Shown piece by piece: positions 1 to 10,363 of a stretch of 64,000 nt of DNA (its first letter is position 1; each line of letters begins with the position of its first letter). The notes below the pieces were generated by a model. That model was not told where the DNA came from. It did not search any database and worked only from the letters and a program-made list of their open reading frames with translations. The position numbers were made by a program, and so were the translations under genes. The stretch is from Emiliania huxleyi CCMP1516 (Eukaryota > Haptophyta > Isochrysidales > Noelaerhabdaceae): assembly GCF_000372725.1 (NCBI RefSeq), contig NW_005201318.1, positions 102,342-166,341 of the forward strand, written 5' to 3'.

Positions 1-128
1 ATCTATCGCATTTCGGAACGGGTTCGAAGGGGGCAAGGGGGGTCAGCTGGTTCCAGTCAGTGGTCAGAAAGTTGCCGCTCGGGTGACACCCGAGGCACGC
101 TATAGGACCAGCCACGAACCCCCGCGTC

Positions 129-539
129 ATGTCGGCAAAACAGCCGGACGGTGCGACTCATCGCAGTGGAGAGGGAGAGCAGCAGATCGCGGCACTCAGC
201 AGCCCGGCACATCCATCACCTCTCCAAGCACTCGCCCCATTTGCGCTCTGGCCCCGCTTTGCCTGGCAGGGCAGGGATGCCAGTCCCCAAGCCTACCGAT
301 CTGGCCCGCCGAAGGAGGAGCCGCATCGTCAGCCTATCGTAAAGCGGCGGCGCCAGGCCGGGGAGTCCCGGGAGGAGGATGTGGCTCGCGACGAGTCCGC
401 CGAGCTCAGTCTGGCCCTGGAGGCGGTGCCAGAGGCGGACGACCCGTCGCCCCTCATGATCTACCCCGCCTTCGGAGTGCTACCGCGCACCTTTGAAGAG
501 GCCGAGACGCGCGCCATGCCCCGCTCCGGGGCATTCTGA
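129..539 (+). CDS. Small hypothetical protein, 136 aa, doubtful
   Basis: An ATG-initiated frame of 136 codons ending TGA. The product has a basic KRRR cluster near residue 73 and an acidic Glu/Ala-rich middle, but no domain I recognise. It stands alone next to repeats and has no partner exon or paralogue in the window. It could be a chance frame in GC-rich DNA; I list it because its composition is less skewed than that of neighbouring shadow frames. Confidence 0.22.
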   Translation: MSAKQPDGATHRSGEGEQQIAALSSPAHPSPLQALAPFALWPRFAWQGRDASPQAYRSGPPKEEPHRQPIVKRRRQAGESREEDVARDESAELSLALEAVPEADDPSPLMIYPAFGVLPRTFEEAETRAMPRSGAF

Positions 540-658
540 CTCGCGTATGGAGAGGTGGCGGACAGCGAGCTCGTACTGTCCAAGCCTAAAGTCTGTGCAG
601 GTTGTGAGGGACACGATCCCGGAGTGAACACGCCGATCTGACAAAATCCCGAGTGCCT

Positions 659-689
659 ACCGCACGCGCCGCGTCGCGGCGCGTGCGGT
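659..689. repeat. GC-rich perfect palindrome
   Basis: Two 15-bp arms (659-673 and 675-689) are exact reverse complements around a single T. They could form a hairpin or cruciform. No gene end lies close enough to assign a function. Confidence 0.8.
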
Positions 690-1246
690 TGGCTTTGTTT
701 GAAGTGAAAAGTCGAATCAGAGCGCCGTCGGCGCTGTCCCTCGTTTTCCTCCACGGACCGCCCGTCCGGCACCGCTCCGGGACGCACGCCGGCGAAACAT
801 CATCAAGCTGCTGTACGGCCCCGGCATCGCCTCCCCTGGCTTAGCTAGACTGAGAGATATTGTGCACATGGGTAGTCTCTACAATATATACACTGACACT
901 GAACCTCCCAGAGCTCGTCCCGGTCCGTAACGGCCATCCTCGGCCTCCGGAGGGCCCCCGGCCGCGGCGCGGTGCAGATCGGTGCGGCGGCGTCACAAAT
1001 CCGACCACAGAGCACCGGGACGCGGTCGGGCGATCTGAGGCCCAACTAGGCGTATGCATTGCCTATTCAGGGCTATCACCTGGAACTATCAACAGGCGCC
1101 TGCGGCGCCGTGGTCAGGAGCTGCTGTTCACGCGGGTCCACACTTTCATAGTGTCTTTTGTACAAATTGTTTATTTTCATTCTTCCTTGTGAATGGGCCG
1201 CCTCAGCGCTCAGACAGAGAGACAAACTAGAGTTGTTTGGTATTGC

Positions 1247-1250
<4 letters not shown>

Positions 1251-1322
<72 letters not shown>
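1251..1322. repeat. (TC)n microsatellite, about 72 bp
   Basis: Uninterrupted TC dinucleotide repeat, located just beyond the 3' end of the minus-strand secreted-protein gene. Confidence 0.95.
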
Positions 1323-1325
<3 letters not shown>

Positions 1326-1533
1326 CAGGAGTGGCTGCGCGGTGGCAGGGAGAGTGTTCGCGATGGGGATGGTGGCCTCTCGCTCGACGGACGACGCGCT
1401 GACCACTCCACGTCGGTCGCCTGCTTGCCCCCCCGAGGCAGACGGCAGGCCTTTGGCAGGGGCGTCGAAGCGCGAGAATGTATCAAACTGGGTCGAGAGT
1501 GAGGGCTCGCCAACTAGAGAGCCGCAGCCCTCT

Positions 1534-4067
1534 CTATTCTGAAACGACGGCCTCGCGCTCGGTGGACGACGCATCAAGCACATCCACCTTCTCGCCCACT
1601 GCGGGGGGCGTCGCAACGCCGTTGAAACGTGAGAAGGCGAATCCGGTCGCGTGAGGGCTCACCATCTCGTAGTCGGACGCCGTACCAGAGATGGCCCCCT
1701 CTGCCTGGGCGCTAGTGGTGAAGGAGCCCTCCCGAGGGTACCTGTCGACCTACGGGTGGACTTTCTATTTTATCACGCTGCGTCGCTGTCAGCAGGCAAG
1801 GCGTGGGCTATCTAGGGTCACCTGGCCGTAGCGCACGAGCCCTGGCGTGGCAAACGACTGGCCTACTCGCAACACATGCTTCGTGTTGCGAGGGTTACCT
1901 GGGGCCGGCGGTGGACGGCGCAGAGCCGGCTGCCGATGATGCCATGCGGCTTGTCCCGAGACGGAGCGTTGCCGCGAGCAGCGAAGCCAATGTCGAGCCG
2001 GTGCGCGGGGCCGGCGAGCAGGCAGCCCTTGCACGAGAGCGTGCCCCGGACCGACACGGTCCAGTTGCGGAATGCGAAGGTGGCGCTCGAGTGGTCCATC
2101 GCCATCTTGAGGTCGAAGCACTCCTTCTTGCCTCGGAACCCGAACTTGAATGGGCGGCCGACGCAGGTCCCGTTGATCACCCTCCATCCAAAGTTGTTTG
2201 GGTCGAGCTCGGACGCCCAGAATGACGCGGTGGCGAGCTTCCGCGAGGAGAGCTGCGCGGTGACGTGGGCCTCGGTGAGGAAGGAGCCGTTGACCTTGAG
2301 AGCGCCGCCGTGTAGCGTGAAAATCGCCTCCTCCGTCTTGACGTTGACTGATAGGTCTGGCACGGACAGAAAGTTGTACAGCGCGTTGTGGCGGCCGCGG
2401 AGGTCAGCAGAGCCTCCATACGCAAAGTTTATGTGCGGATCTTTAACGGCCCGGCCCGTCGGAACTGATACCGCGCCGGGGGGCGGCAAGGGGGCAGGGG
2501 GTGCCGAGGGAAAGGGCGGCATGGGTGCGTACATGAGCGGGTTTGGATCGGAAGCGCCGACGTACTCAATCTGGGGGCAAGGCGCCACACCCCAGCACCA
2601 GCCTACCCCCCCAGTCTCAGACTCGCCCCCCGCACACCCGATGGTTGGGGTTGTCTTTGTCGGCCTCTTTAGGGGACTGAAGTAGCCCATCATGCCAGTG
2701 TTGAAACCTTGGTCGTTGACTGTCCATACGAGCCCAAACTGTGGGTCTGCTGGATCGATCTCCTGGCAGTCGGGGTACTTGGTGCACCAAAGGTGGCCCT
2801 TGTCGTCGCCCAGAGCGCAGCCAGGCGTCGGCTTGGCGCTAGAAGCCAGATTGCAGTTTTGTAGCGGTTGCTGCTCGTCGGTTAGGGTGTCCAGCAAGCG
2901 GGCAAAAGGCCCCTCTGGGTCGTGGTCAAAGACAACGCAGTCTGACTGCCCGCCAGAAATAGGGCACGTCGCAAAGTAGATGGTGTTCGCATACATCTTT
3001 CCTGGTGCGCGTGGGGTATATGGAGCCATGGATCCACTTTTCAGGTACTGCGCGTCGTTCTTGATGGGCGGGTTGCGCTGGTTCCAAATAAAGTACTCCT
3101 GTTTGCGCGAAGATTGATACGCATGCCGCACGGCACCGCAATGCGCGCGATAGTTGTCCCACCACGGGTAGAAGAGCACGCACATATGAATCATGCGGCC
3201 AGTATTGACGGCGTAGCGCCCGCAAATTTCTTGCTGCTCCTCTTCGGACTGATCGGAATCGGGGCCGAGCCGCAGTTCTGGAATCAGCGGCGCACAATAG
3301 CCGCGGTGCTCGTTGGGGCACATATTCATGTCCAGGACGTAGGAATTCTTGCCGATTCCGCCGGCCTCCTCGGAACATATGCCAGGGCACGTCGTACTCC
3401 TAGGGTCGGTCCCGCCGCATGCGTCCTGTGTCGAGAGGAGGGTGCGCCCTGCCAGTACATGGCAGAGCCCACGAGGATTCCACCCGTGCATCCGATTCTC
3501 ACGACGCGTATCGCCCGATGATCCGCGGCAATCCTGCCCACACTCGTAGGAGAAGTCCGCGTTTGGTCCGTCTTGGTAGGTCGTATCAACGGTCGTTGGA
3601 CAGGTCCAGGTATTCCTCCAGTCTGCCAATGTCCGAGTGTTGGCATCGCAGCTGAGCACATAGTCATACTCCTGGACAACGGAGGGTTCGCAACGGCCAT
3701 AGTTCACGGCGCTGTATGTATCCCATACAACATTGGTTGGTCTCGCAGCGCGAGGGTCGTTGATCCAGCCAACGCTAGCGAGCGATGGGTCGAGTGAGTT
3801 TATGCAGTCGCGACAAGCGTGGCAAGCGTACCCATCATCAGTCCATTCGGAACCAGGACCAGCCCAGGACGCTCTCTTGACAGACGTCTTTCCGTTGCAG
3901 CCCGGCTGAGCGCTGCTCCAAAAGCAGAGTTCGGTGCAGTTGACGCAGTCAAGCTCGTACCGGGGAGATGTTTCGGACAGTTGCAGATTTGAATCAACCC
4001 AGTAGCTGCCGGCTGCATAAGGCACGACGAGCAGGACTGCGACGGAAAGGGCCGGAGGCACGCGCAT
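1534..4067 (-). CDS. Secreted Cys-rich protein with C-terminal VWD-like domain
   Basis: Predicted 796-aa secreted protein. The start is the ATG at 4067, chosen because it begins a clear signal peptide (MRVPPALSVAVLLVVPYAAG). About 480 Cys-rich residues follow, then a short Pro-rich linker, then a domain opening with DPHINFAYGGSADLRG that recalls von Willebrand D (GDPH...DFRG). The same domain occurs in the gene at 12442-13901. Exons: 4067-1934, 1862-1822 and 1749-1534. The joins were set by matching the paralogue: HGIIG|QSF...VDRYP...EGSFTTSAQAEGAI aligns without a gap to its HGMIGQSW...EYTTSAMAEGAI. The first intron (1863-1933) then has a GC donor; a GT donor at 1898 is possible but would add ten residues not in the paralogue. 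The second (1750-1821) is GT-AG. The role is probably extracellular matrix or surface adhesion (inference). Confidence 0.7.
1866..1892. repeat. Hairpin inside an intron of the secreted-protein gene
   Basis: Ten-bp perfect inverted repeat (1866-1875 and 1883-1892) with a 7-nt loop, lying wholly in the 71-nt intron 1863-1933. It would bring the donor and acceptor ends closer together. Confidence 0.7.
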
Positions 4068-4474
4068 ATTGTGTTCTACTGAGAATGCGCACGATAAGCC
4101 AAATTGGGGTGAATTGGAAATGGCAAATAGCGCAAAGCGCCCGCCGTCCGAATTCGCCAAATACAAATCGGAGAATCGCTACACAGCGCATATACACACC
4201 GTAAACACATCTCACATGAGTCATGACCGAAATGCGAAATCCGAAAATGTGTTTCGTTTGGATGAAAAGTTACAAAGTTTCTCCCTGTGAGGTATGAGCT
4301 GTGTGCACAGCGCCGGGATACGCACACCCTGGACGCTGGAGCCACAGACACACTGCTCGAGCCTCGACGTGGCCCCAGCAGCTCGCGCGCCGCGGTCGGT
4401 CTCCCCGGCAAGCAAAAGGTTCAATGGCTCGGCTCCAGTCCCCCCCCTCCACCCCCCGTCGACGCGCGTCCCCG
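4068..4474. other. Promoter-side spacer of the secreted-protein gene
   Basis: No gene seen. The part from about 4080 to 4290 is clearly more AT-rich than its surroundings and lies directly upstream of the minus-strand start at 4067, so it probably holds that promoter. The part towards 4474 is the 3' flank of the next minus-strand gene. Confidence 0.4.
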
Positions 4475-5975
4475 CTAGACAATGTTGAGCGAGTCGATGA
4501 GCCAGCGCCCATTGTGCCTGGAGAGCATGAACTCGATCAGCGTCCAGCTCTCCTCGCCCGAGCGTCGCACGAGCACTGTCTGCTCCGCCGTCGAGCCAAC
4601 CTGCTCGCGGGAGCGGCGGCTGAGGGCGTCGCGAGGCGACGGTGGTCGCCTCGGGCGACACAGGGCGAACGCACCCAGTCGCCGCCTCCGCCCTCCTCCT
4701 CCTCCTCCCACCTCCTCCACCTCGTCCCACTGCGTCAGGATCGCATAGTGCGGCTCGTCGAGGTACGTCGCAAACGTGGCGGGCGTGAGCTGCGCCGCCG
4801 GGTTGGTCGGCGAGCAATAGCGGATGGCAACCTCTGCGCCGTACAGTGGGTACGGCGGCTCGTCCCTCAGCGCGCGCAGCACCTGCAGCAATATTCGCGT
4901 GCCGCCGCTCGTGACACTCACAGCACGCGCGAGGCTCGAGGCTCCTGTGGCAGCGCGTGCGCACCTTTGTGACGACGTCGTGCGGCGACTGCGCTGCGTC
5001 GGCGGTCGCGCGGACGCCGTCCGTGACAAGGCGCGCAAAGGACCCCGCCGCACTGGCCTACGAAGCCGGTTCGGGGAGAGAGCCGCGGTCGAGGTGGGGC
5101 CTGGGGTAGGGCGTGTGCGTCCAATCTGCTCTGGGGAGAGGCGTGATGCGACGCGCCTGCTGGTTGACCTTGGAGAGCAGGGCGGAGAACTCGCCGAAGG
5201 TGATCGCGCCGTCGCCGTCCGTGTCGGTCGCCGCGGCGAGCGCCTCGGCCTGCTCGCGGGGGAAGCCGAGCGAAGCGACGACACCGACGAACGACTCTGG
5301 CGAGATGGCGCCGCTCTCGTCCGTGTCGAGCTGTGCGAAGATCTGTCGCCGCTCGGGCTCCTCGAGGGGCGCGAGCGGCTCGACGGCGGCCAGCTCGGCG
5401 TCGTCGGGCTCGTCCACGAAGACCGCCTCCACCATCCACTGCGAGGCGCCGCTGCCCTCCACCTCCTTGGAGGTCAGCAGCCAACGCACGGAAGTCCACG
5501 TGGCGTCGGCCGACGCGCGGACGGACGTCTGCTGGTAGGCTTCGCCCTGGATGAGCGTTGTGTCGCCATCCCAGCGGTACTCGTCCCACCCGAGCAGACT
5601 CGCCTTGTGAGGCTGCCGAAGATACCGAGCAAAAGACGCCGCTGAGTACTTTCCGGACCGCTCAAAGTCAGCGCGGTACTGGTGCGTCGGCGAGATGAAG
5701 CGGAGGGCCGCCTCGTAGCCACCGGTGCCCCGGTTGGAGCGGTGTAGCGCGTGGAGCATCGTCGCGACCACCTCACGGGGCTGCAGCGCAGGCGCAGGAG
5801 ACGCGGTGGCGAGCGCAGCGCTGTCCGTCTCGGACGGCGGGCCGTGCGGCTGCGAGGTCTTCGCGATCGCCTCAAAGCAGGCGGGCGGGCGGGCGACACG
5901 CGGACGCGAGCATCTGGGGGCAGACGCGCGGAACGCGACGGAGCTGGTGATCAGGTAGGAATAGAGCAACATCAT
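4475..5975 (-). CDS. Plastid-targeted EF-hand protein with two DUF4864-like domains
   Basis: Predicted 395 aa in four exons: 5975-5169, 5057-4965, 4882-4721 and 4600-4475, all with GT-AG introns (111, 82 and 120 nt). The start at 5975 (MMLLYSYLITSSVAFRASAPR) gives a signal peptide ending in an A-F motif, the pattern of bipartite plastid targeting in algae with secondary red plastids; an in-frame ATG at 6065 is an alternative. Domain order: a DUF4864/NTF2-like domain (REVVATMLHAL...ALRFISPTH), an EF-hand pair (DTDESGAISPES and DTDGDGAITFGE), then a second copy of the first domain (DVVTKVLRALR...AIRYCSPTN). The repeat of the domain supports the joins across exons 2-4. A calcium-responsive plastid role is inferred; the enzymatic function is unknown. 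Confidence 0.65.
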
Positions 5976-6059
5976 TTTGCAGGAGGCGGCGAGAAGAATT
6001 GCGGCAGCCCAGCCGCCAAAGGCTCCAGGTTCGAGGATCGCTTTGCTTTGCGGCTCCCT

Positions 6060-6110
6060 GCCCATCTCCCTGGAGATGACTGCTCTATTTATTTATTTAT
6101 CCCTGCCCAT
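6060..6110 (-). promoter_or_regulatory. AATAAATAAATA element just after the DUF389 gene
   Basis: On the minus strand this reads GGATAAATAAATAAATA followed by a short segment ending GAGATGGG. It begins about 20 bp beyond the stop codon of the DUF389 gene. Close relatives lie at 27260-27305 (minus), 47338-47425 (plus) and 58397-58485 (plus). A 3'-end or poly(A)-type signal, or a dispersed repeat carrying one, is inferred. Confidence 0.45.
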
Positions 6111-6131
6111 CAACACTAACGTATTCGTAAC

Positions 6132-7625
6132 TCACTTCTCTCCTGCCGGTGTGTCTGGTGCTCGCGCGACGTGGCACTCCGAGGTCGACGATACCGTTCC
6201 CGGCTCGCCGACGCCCACGCTGCTGCTCGGCGTCGGCTCGGGGCCACTCGGCTCGGGCTGCTGCTCCTCGGTGCGGGCGCCGCTGTCACCGGCACCGGCA
6301 CCGGCAGCAGCGGCGGAGAGCAGCCTCCGCTCGAGCTCGTTTGCTGCCTGTGGGGGCGCCTGCGGGTCGAGCGGGGCGCGGCGGCGCGGCGGCGACTTGG
6401 CCCCCTGCTGCGCGCGCTGTAGGAGGCCGTCCACCTGCACCAGACGCGGCGGCGGGGGGAGGGGTGGGGCCCCCGTGGTGCGGCGTGGGCACGGGATGTC
6501 AGGTCTGGGCCGTCCTGCTTGAGCCGGAGAAGCAGCCCGCAGCCCAGGAAGATGCAGAGCCAGTTGATGACCACCATGGCGACGCCTGTAGGGCGCGGGG
6601 CCGTCCGATATCGAGGGGTGGGTGGGGGTGGGCGCGCCGGTGCCGGCGTGGTGCGGTGCCAAGCATCGCCGCCCGCAGCTTGGAGGCGGCCATCTCTTGG
6701 TCCTGCGAGAGAGCGGCGCGTGCCGAGAGGACGAGGTTGATGCCAGAGCCGACCACGGGTGGAAGGATGGAGGTTGCAATGGCGACTCCAACCACGGTGT
6801 CGGAGAGCGCGCTCGTGACCTATTACACACCAACGTGAACTGCTGGCGGGATGAAGGGGACCACGCACGGAGCTATCTGACGGACAGGTAGACCGCGAGG
6901 GCGAGGGCGGCGCCGGAAGGCAGCGCGATGAGCGCGCCGACGAGCAGGTCGGCCTGTTTGTAGTGGAGCACCTCCAGCGTCGGGTCCTCCTCGTGCGGAT
7001 CTGCCAACGAGCCGCTGGCGATGCAGACTCCGCCGACAAGGCTGCCCACGAGCAGGCAGAGCAGCAGTCCGGCGCACTCGTTGCGACACCCCTTGTACAC
7101 CATCCGCTTGTCACCGACGCAGGTGCCGAGTGTCTGCGCCATGATTGGAGCCATCAGAGGGCTGAGCAACATGGACGCCGTCACGAAGATTGGTTGGTCG
7201 GTGGCAAGACCGACGGCGCAAACGGTCGAGGCGATCGCCGTCGTGAGGACAAAGTCGAAGGTGAAGTGGAACGTCTCGTCGATTCGCTGGTAAATCTCGT
7301 CGAGTGACGTGCGGTCGCTCACGCGGACGCGGCGTCGCCGAGGGCCGCTCCCGCCGCGTCGGGCATATGGGGTGGAGGAGAGCACCTCCAGCACCTCCAG
7401 CCGCCCGTGCGCTGGCGTGGTGCAGCCGAGACCGTGGTTGGCGAGCGTCTCTAGCACGCGTGCCTTGGCGAGGGAGGTCAGCGTGAAGAGCAGCAGCACT
7501 ACCTCGTCGCCAGCGCGGACACCGCGCAGCTCCGTGTGCGGAACGCCGGCCTCGGTGAGCACGCGCCGCGCCGACTCGAGCGGCGCCATCGAGGCGGCCG
7601 GGAGTGTGAGTTGGCCTTGACGCAT
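6132..7625 (-). CDS. DUF389-family membrane protein
   Basis: Integral membrane protein of the DUF389 family, whose function is not established. Exon 1 (7625-6882) holds the N-terminal domain and the family signature TFDFVLTTAIAS...ASMLLSPLMAPIMAQTLG; exon 2 (6819-6660) holds VVGVAIATSILPPVVGSGIN; exon 3 starts at 6585 with VAMVVINWLCIFLGCG. Together they give about six membrane segments. Intron 1 (6820-6881) is GT-AG. Intron 2 (6586-6659, 74 nt) must use a GC donor: there is no GT between the end of the coding match and the acceptor, and G|GC joins in frame. The final hydrophilic exon (about 6446-6132, Pro/Ser/Glu-rich, ending TPAGEK) has an uncertain boundary. Start is the ATG at 7625. The stop lies 157 bp upstream of the next minus-strand gene. 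Confidence 0.8.
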
Positions 7626-8330
7626 CGTGCTCAAACTGCTCGCGCGCTAGGCAGGCGGTCGAAGGCGGCCGATATGCGATGGCGGTCAATGGCGGCGCGA
7701 GGGTAGACGAAAAGGCGGCTCGATGGCGGCGCTAGGGATCCGTCGAAGGCCGGGGGGGGATATCGTTTTCTTTTTGGGCGACAGTCTCCCTACAAATCGA
7801 GGGAGAGCGCCTCTACATCGCTCTACATCTGCATCGCTCTGTCCCGCGCCGGATGTAGAGCTCTACAGCTCGACAGCGCTCTACATCTCTACAGCTCTAC
7901 AGCGCTCTATACACTCTACATCCTCTACACCCTCCCTCACAGAAGAAATTTCGCCACCCCGCACCCGGGTAGGAACCTGGAAACGACAGTTCGCTTGGGT
8001 AATCTGGAAACGACATATCATTTCGCCGTGATCGGGGCCGTGTTGGGTGAAAAGCGCCGAAATATTTATCCATCGGATTATTACATGTGAAAAGGCTTCC
8101 TGTCAGCATGTATTCTTTTTTGGCTTCTGATTCCGGGGTAGCAAGGGTAGGTCTGGGCCCTCCTGGTCGGGTGTTTCCCTCTCTCCAATTTTCACAGCAG
8201 AAAAAGAATTTAGCAGGCGGCCGTGACCCACAGGTGGTTGCTTCCCCCAGGATTAGTCTTCTCTGCCTGCGGGCTCGTATGTCCTTCTCGGCAGCTCGCC
8301 TCGCCGACCTACCTCGTCTGGTGCCCTTAC
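7626..8330. other. Non-coding, with CTCTACA-type repeats
   Basis: Upstream of the DUF389 gene I see no coding exon. The stretch 7800-7935 is a degenerate tandem array based on CTCTACA(G/T)C. From 7940 to 8110 the DNA is AT-richer and unremarkable. Confidence 0.5.
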
Positions 8331-8675
8331 CCGCGCCCGGCGTGTGCCTCGCCAGCTCGAGCAGGACCGTGAAGAGGACGGAGTGGAACGCCGCCGATGC
8401 GGCGTACGCCCCTTCCCCCTCGCTCTTCTCCCTCCCGAGGTCTTGCAGCTGCCCCTGTATGTGCGACACGATCCTCGCGTGCGAGGTGGTGGGGAGTTGC
8501 TCCCCCGTCGCCTCGAGTCGTCTACGTCAAGTAGGAGGCCATCCACCTTCCCGCCCCCCCCCCTCCCACCCAGGGCTCGTACCTGCGCGAGGTCGTCTAG
8601 GCGGCCGCCGGCCGCCTCCTTCCCTCTGCGCGCCGGCGCCAGCACGTCTGCCCCTACCACCGACGTCGAGCCCAT
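8331..8675 (-). CDS. Two putative exons of an unidentified protein
   Basis: Reading the minus strand from the ATG at 8675 gives MGSTSVVGADVLAPARR and on to ...RLDDLAQ, then a GTACGA donor. A second frame (ATGEQLPTTSHARI...SVLFTVLLELARHTPGAG) ends at 8331 before a GTAAGG donor. Composition and splice sites look like a real gene, but I cannot find the next exon and recognise no domain. It may be a remnant. Confidence 0.28.
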
Positions 8676-8865
8676 TGCGCACACGCGTCGTAGCGGAAAG
8701 GAATGTTCCGCAAATCACGCAACCCTGCCCAAATGGGTGATCTGATGCTTGTAGGGTTTGAGAGTGACCTGCCATGTACCGGAGTGATTTTTAGTTTCCT
8801 GATTGGATATCTCCTCTCTGGCCAAGCAAAAAAAGAACACACTGCGTTCTGCGCGGAGAAGACCT

Positions 8866-8993
8866 CGCGATGTAACCCGATTGTGAGCGTGAAACTGCCG
8901 ATGCGATTGCTAGCGTAAGGCAGAGGCGAGGGCTGCAGAGTTTTCAGCATCAGGTCTGGCCAAGCAAAAAAGCTCCAATCGGGTTACATCGCG
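8866..8993. repeat. 17-bp inverted repeat, arms 94 bp apart
   Basis: CGCGATGTAACCCGATT at 8866-8882 is the exact reverse complement of 8977-8993. The direct motif CTGGCCAAGCAAAAAA also occurs at both sides (about 8818 and 8956). It resembles the remains of a small inverted-repeat element. A 7-bp hairpin GTTAGTG/CACTAAC follows at 8994-9010. Confidence 0.75.
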
Positions 8994-9126
8994 GTTAGTG
9001 GTGCACTAACCTCCGAGAAACCCTTCGGGTCGCTCCTCATCCATCGCAAACCCTGTCAGCAGAGTCCTCCGGCGGGAATGAATGTACGTAAGAGCCACAT
9101 ACACTGAGAGAGAGAGAGCCGCGCGT

Positions 9127-9365
9127 AGGGCCCTTAGGGGCCTAGAGAACACAACCCCCTCTCCCTTTTCTCCTCGCCGTGCAAAGCTCGCTTCCGAGCT
9201 CTCACGCCGCGCGTAGGGCCCTTAGGGCTTAGTTAGGGGCCTAGAGAACACAACCCCCTCTCCCTTTTCTCCCAGTAAGCTAAAAGTACGTACACTGAGA
9301 GAGAGGGCCCTTAGGGGCCTAGAGAACACAACCCCCTCTCCCTTTTCTCCCAGTAAGCTAAAAGT
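9127..9365. repeat. Three tandem copies of a roughly 50-bp unit
   Basis: The unit AGGGCCCTTAGGGGCCTAGA, followed by a CCCCCTCTCCCTTTTCTCC tail, occurs at about 9127, 9208 and 9307. The second copy has a small insertion (GCTTAGTTAG). Copies 2 and 3 share a further tail CAGTAAGCTAAAAGTA, and two are preceded by ACACTGAGAGAGAG. Confidence 0.85.
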
Positions 9366-9424
9366 ATCCCCTGTACTCGTATCCCTCTCTTCCCGCCCTG
9401 ATGTTGGTGCATTCATCACTCAGG

Positions 9425-9955
9425 TGTGGTGGTCCGAAAGCACCGGCAACTTCGGCTCGCCGACGGCGCTCCAGCTTCTGCTCCGCACGCTCCTCGCTGC
9501 TTGGCGCGTGTGGCGCCTTCTGCAGGCCTCCCCCCTCCTCCGCGCCTCGTGGCATCGGCAGGCGCGCTCGCCAAACACGCTCGGCGCGGAGCAGTACAAG
9601 ATGATTTGGGTCTGCCGAGATGCTGAGCTAGCGGCCGGCTACATCCCGCGGGTCAACCTGCTGGTGGACGAGCTGCACCGTAGCCTGTACGGCAAGCCGG
9701 CTACCGCCTCCGAGTGGAAAGACCGGCTTGGCCACTTCATCGACTTCACAATCTACGTCACTGACACCGACGACGACAGCGTGGCACGCCTCAAACGCAC
9801 CGCGTCGGCAACGAACCCGCACCTGTTTGGAGCTCGGTTCGGACCGTGGTACCTGCGGAAGGCAGCATCGTCTACGAGCGGCCGGACCTCCTCGATGTGA
9901 TCCTCACGGAGAAGCAGCGGCAGATCGTCAACTCCACGGTCTCGGGGCGAAGGGG
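9425..9955 (+). pseudogene. Ferric reductase / NADPH-oxidase-like C-terminal fragment
   Basis: After a plausible acceptor (ACTCAG|GTG) the frame reads VWWSESTGNFGSPTALQLLL, then YKMIWVCRDAELA, then HFIDFTIYVTD and FGARFG. This order resembles the NAD(P)-binding lobe of ferric-chelate reductases and NADPH oxidases. The expected ending, similar to Y-x-RPDL (VYERPDLLDVILTEK), continues one base out of frame from about 9846, so there is a one-base frameshift or a sequencing error. The FAD-binding and heme membrane parts are not seen upstream, where repeats lie, nor is the terminal CGPP motif seen downstream. I read it as a truncated gene remnant; a real gene with distant exons is less likely. Confidence 0.4.
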
Positions 9956-10363
9956 TCGCCCGCCTTCACAGTCCCCTGCCCCCCGCCCGCACCTCGGAGA
10001 ACGAGTGTGTTGCGCCCTTCGGCGTGGCACTCCTGGACACCACTTTTCTGGCCCTCTGTGCTCTGATACGTGCCAGCTCTGTTTTTGTGTTGCTCCCGGA
10101 CTGAGTCCCCTCTTGCGTACGTACACTGCTCCCGCCGTGGAATGCTGAGCAGTTACTATTGGGGTCCCGTACCATGCGGAATCGACCCTATCCAGTGCTC
10201 AAGTGCTCAAGTTACTATTGAACCGAAAACCCTTGGCCAATCATCGCTCCCGACCGGCGACGTGGCCAAGGTGGAAAGGAGCACACGGACGGAAACTCGG
10301 GACGCGTCCGTCCCGCTACGCCGTACGCGCTAGACTCTACTAGCCGCTCCGCTTAGGCGCGCA
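9956..10363. other. Spacer before the oxygenase gene
   Basis: No coding exon or repeat of note. It contains the promoter side of the plus-strand gene starting at 10364; a doubled CAGTGCTCAAGTGCTCAAG sits near 10193. Confidence 0.35.

Larger units (their letters stand above)
1..1533. other. Mostly non-coding left edge
   Basis: Apart from one small open frame (129-539), a GC-rich palindrome (659-689) and a (TC)n tract (1251-1322), I see no coding signal. Frames across the TC tract translate to Ser-Leu or Arg-Glu runs and are artefacts. Confidence 0.5.
8676..9424. other. Non-coding repeat region
   Basis: No gene seen. It holds an inverted repeat (8866-8882 / 8977-8993), a small hairpin (8994-9010) and a threefold tandem repeat (9127-9365), described separately. 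Confidence 0.5.

Noticed and set aside
1076-1542. Frames reading Ser-Leu or Arg-Glu runs across the TC tract
   Set aside because: They are produced by the dinucleotide repeat alone.
9127-9365. Possible CRISPR-like array
   Set aside because: Only three copies, unequal spacing, no unique spacers of constant length, and a eukaryotic context.
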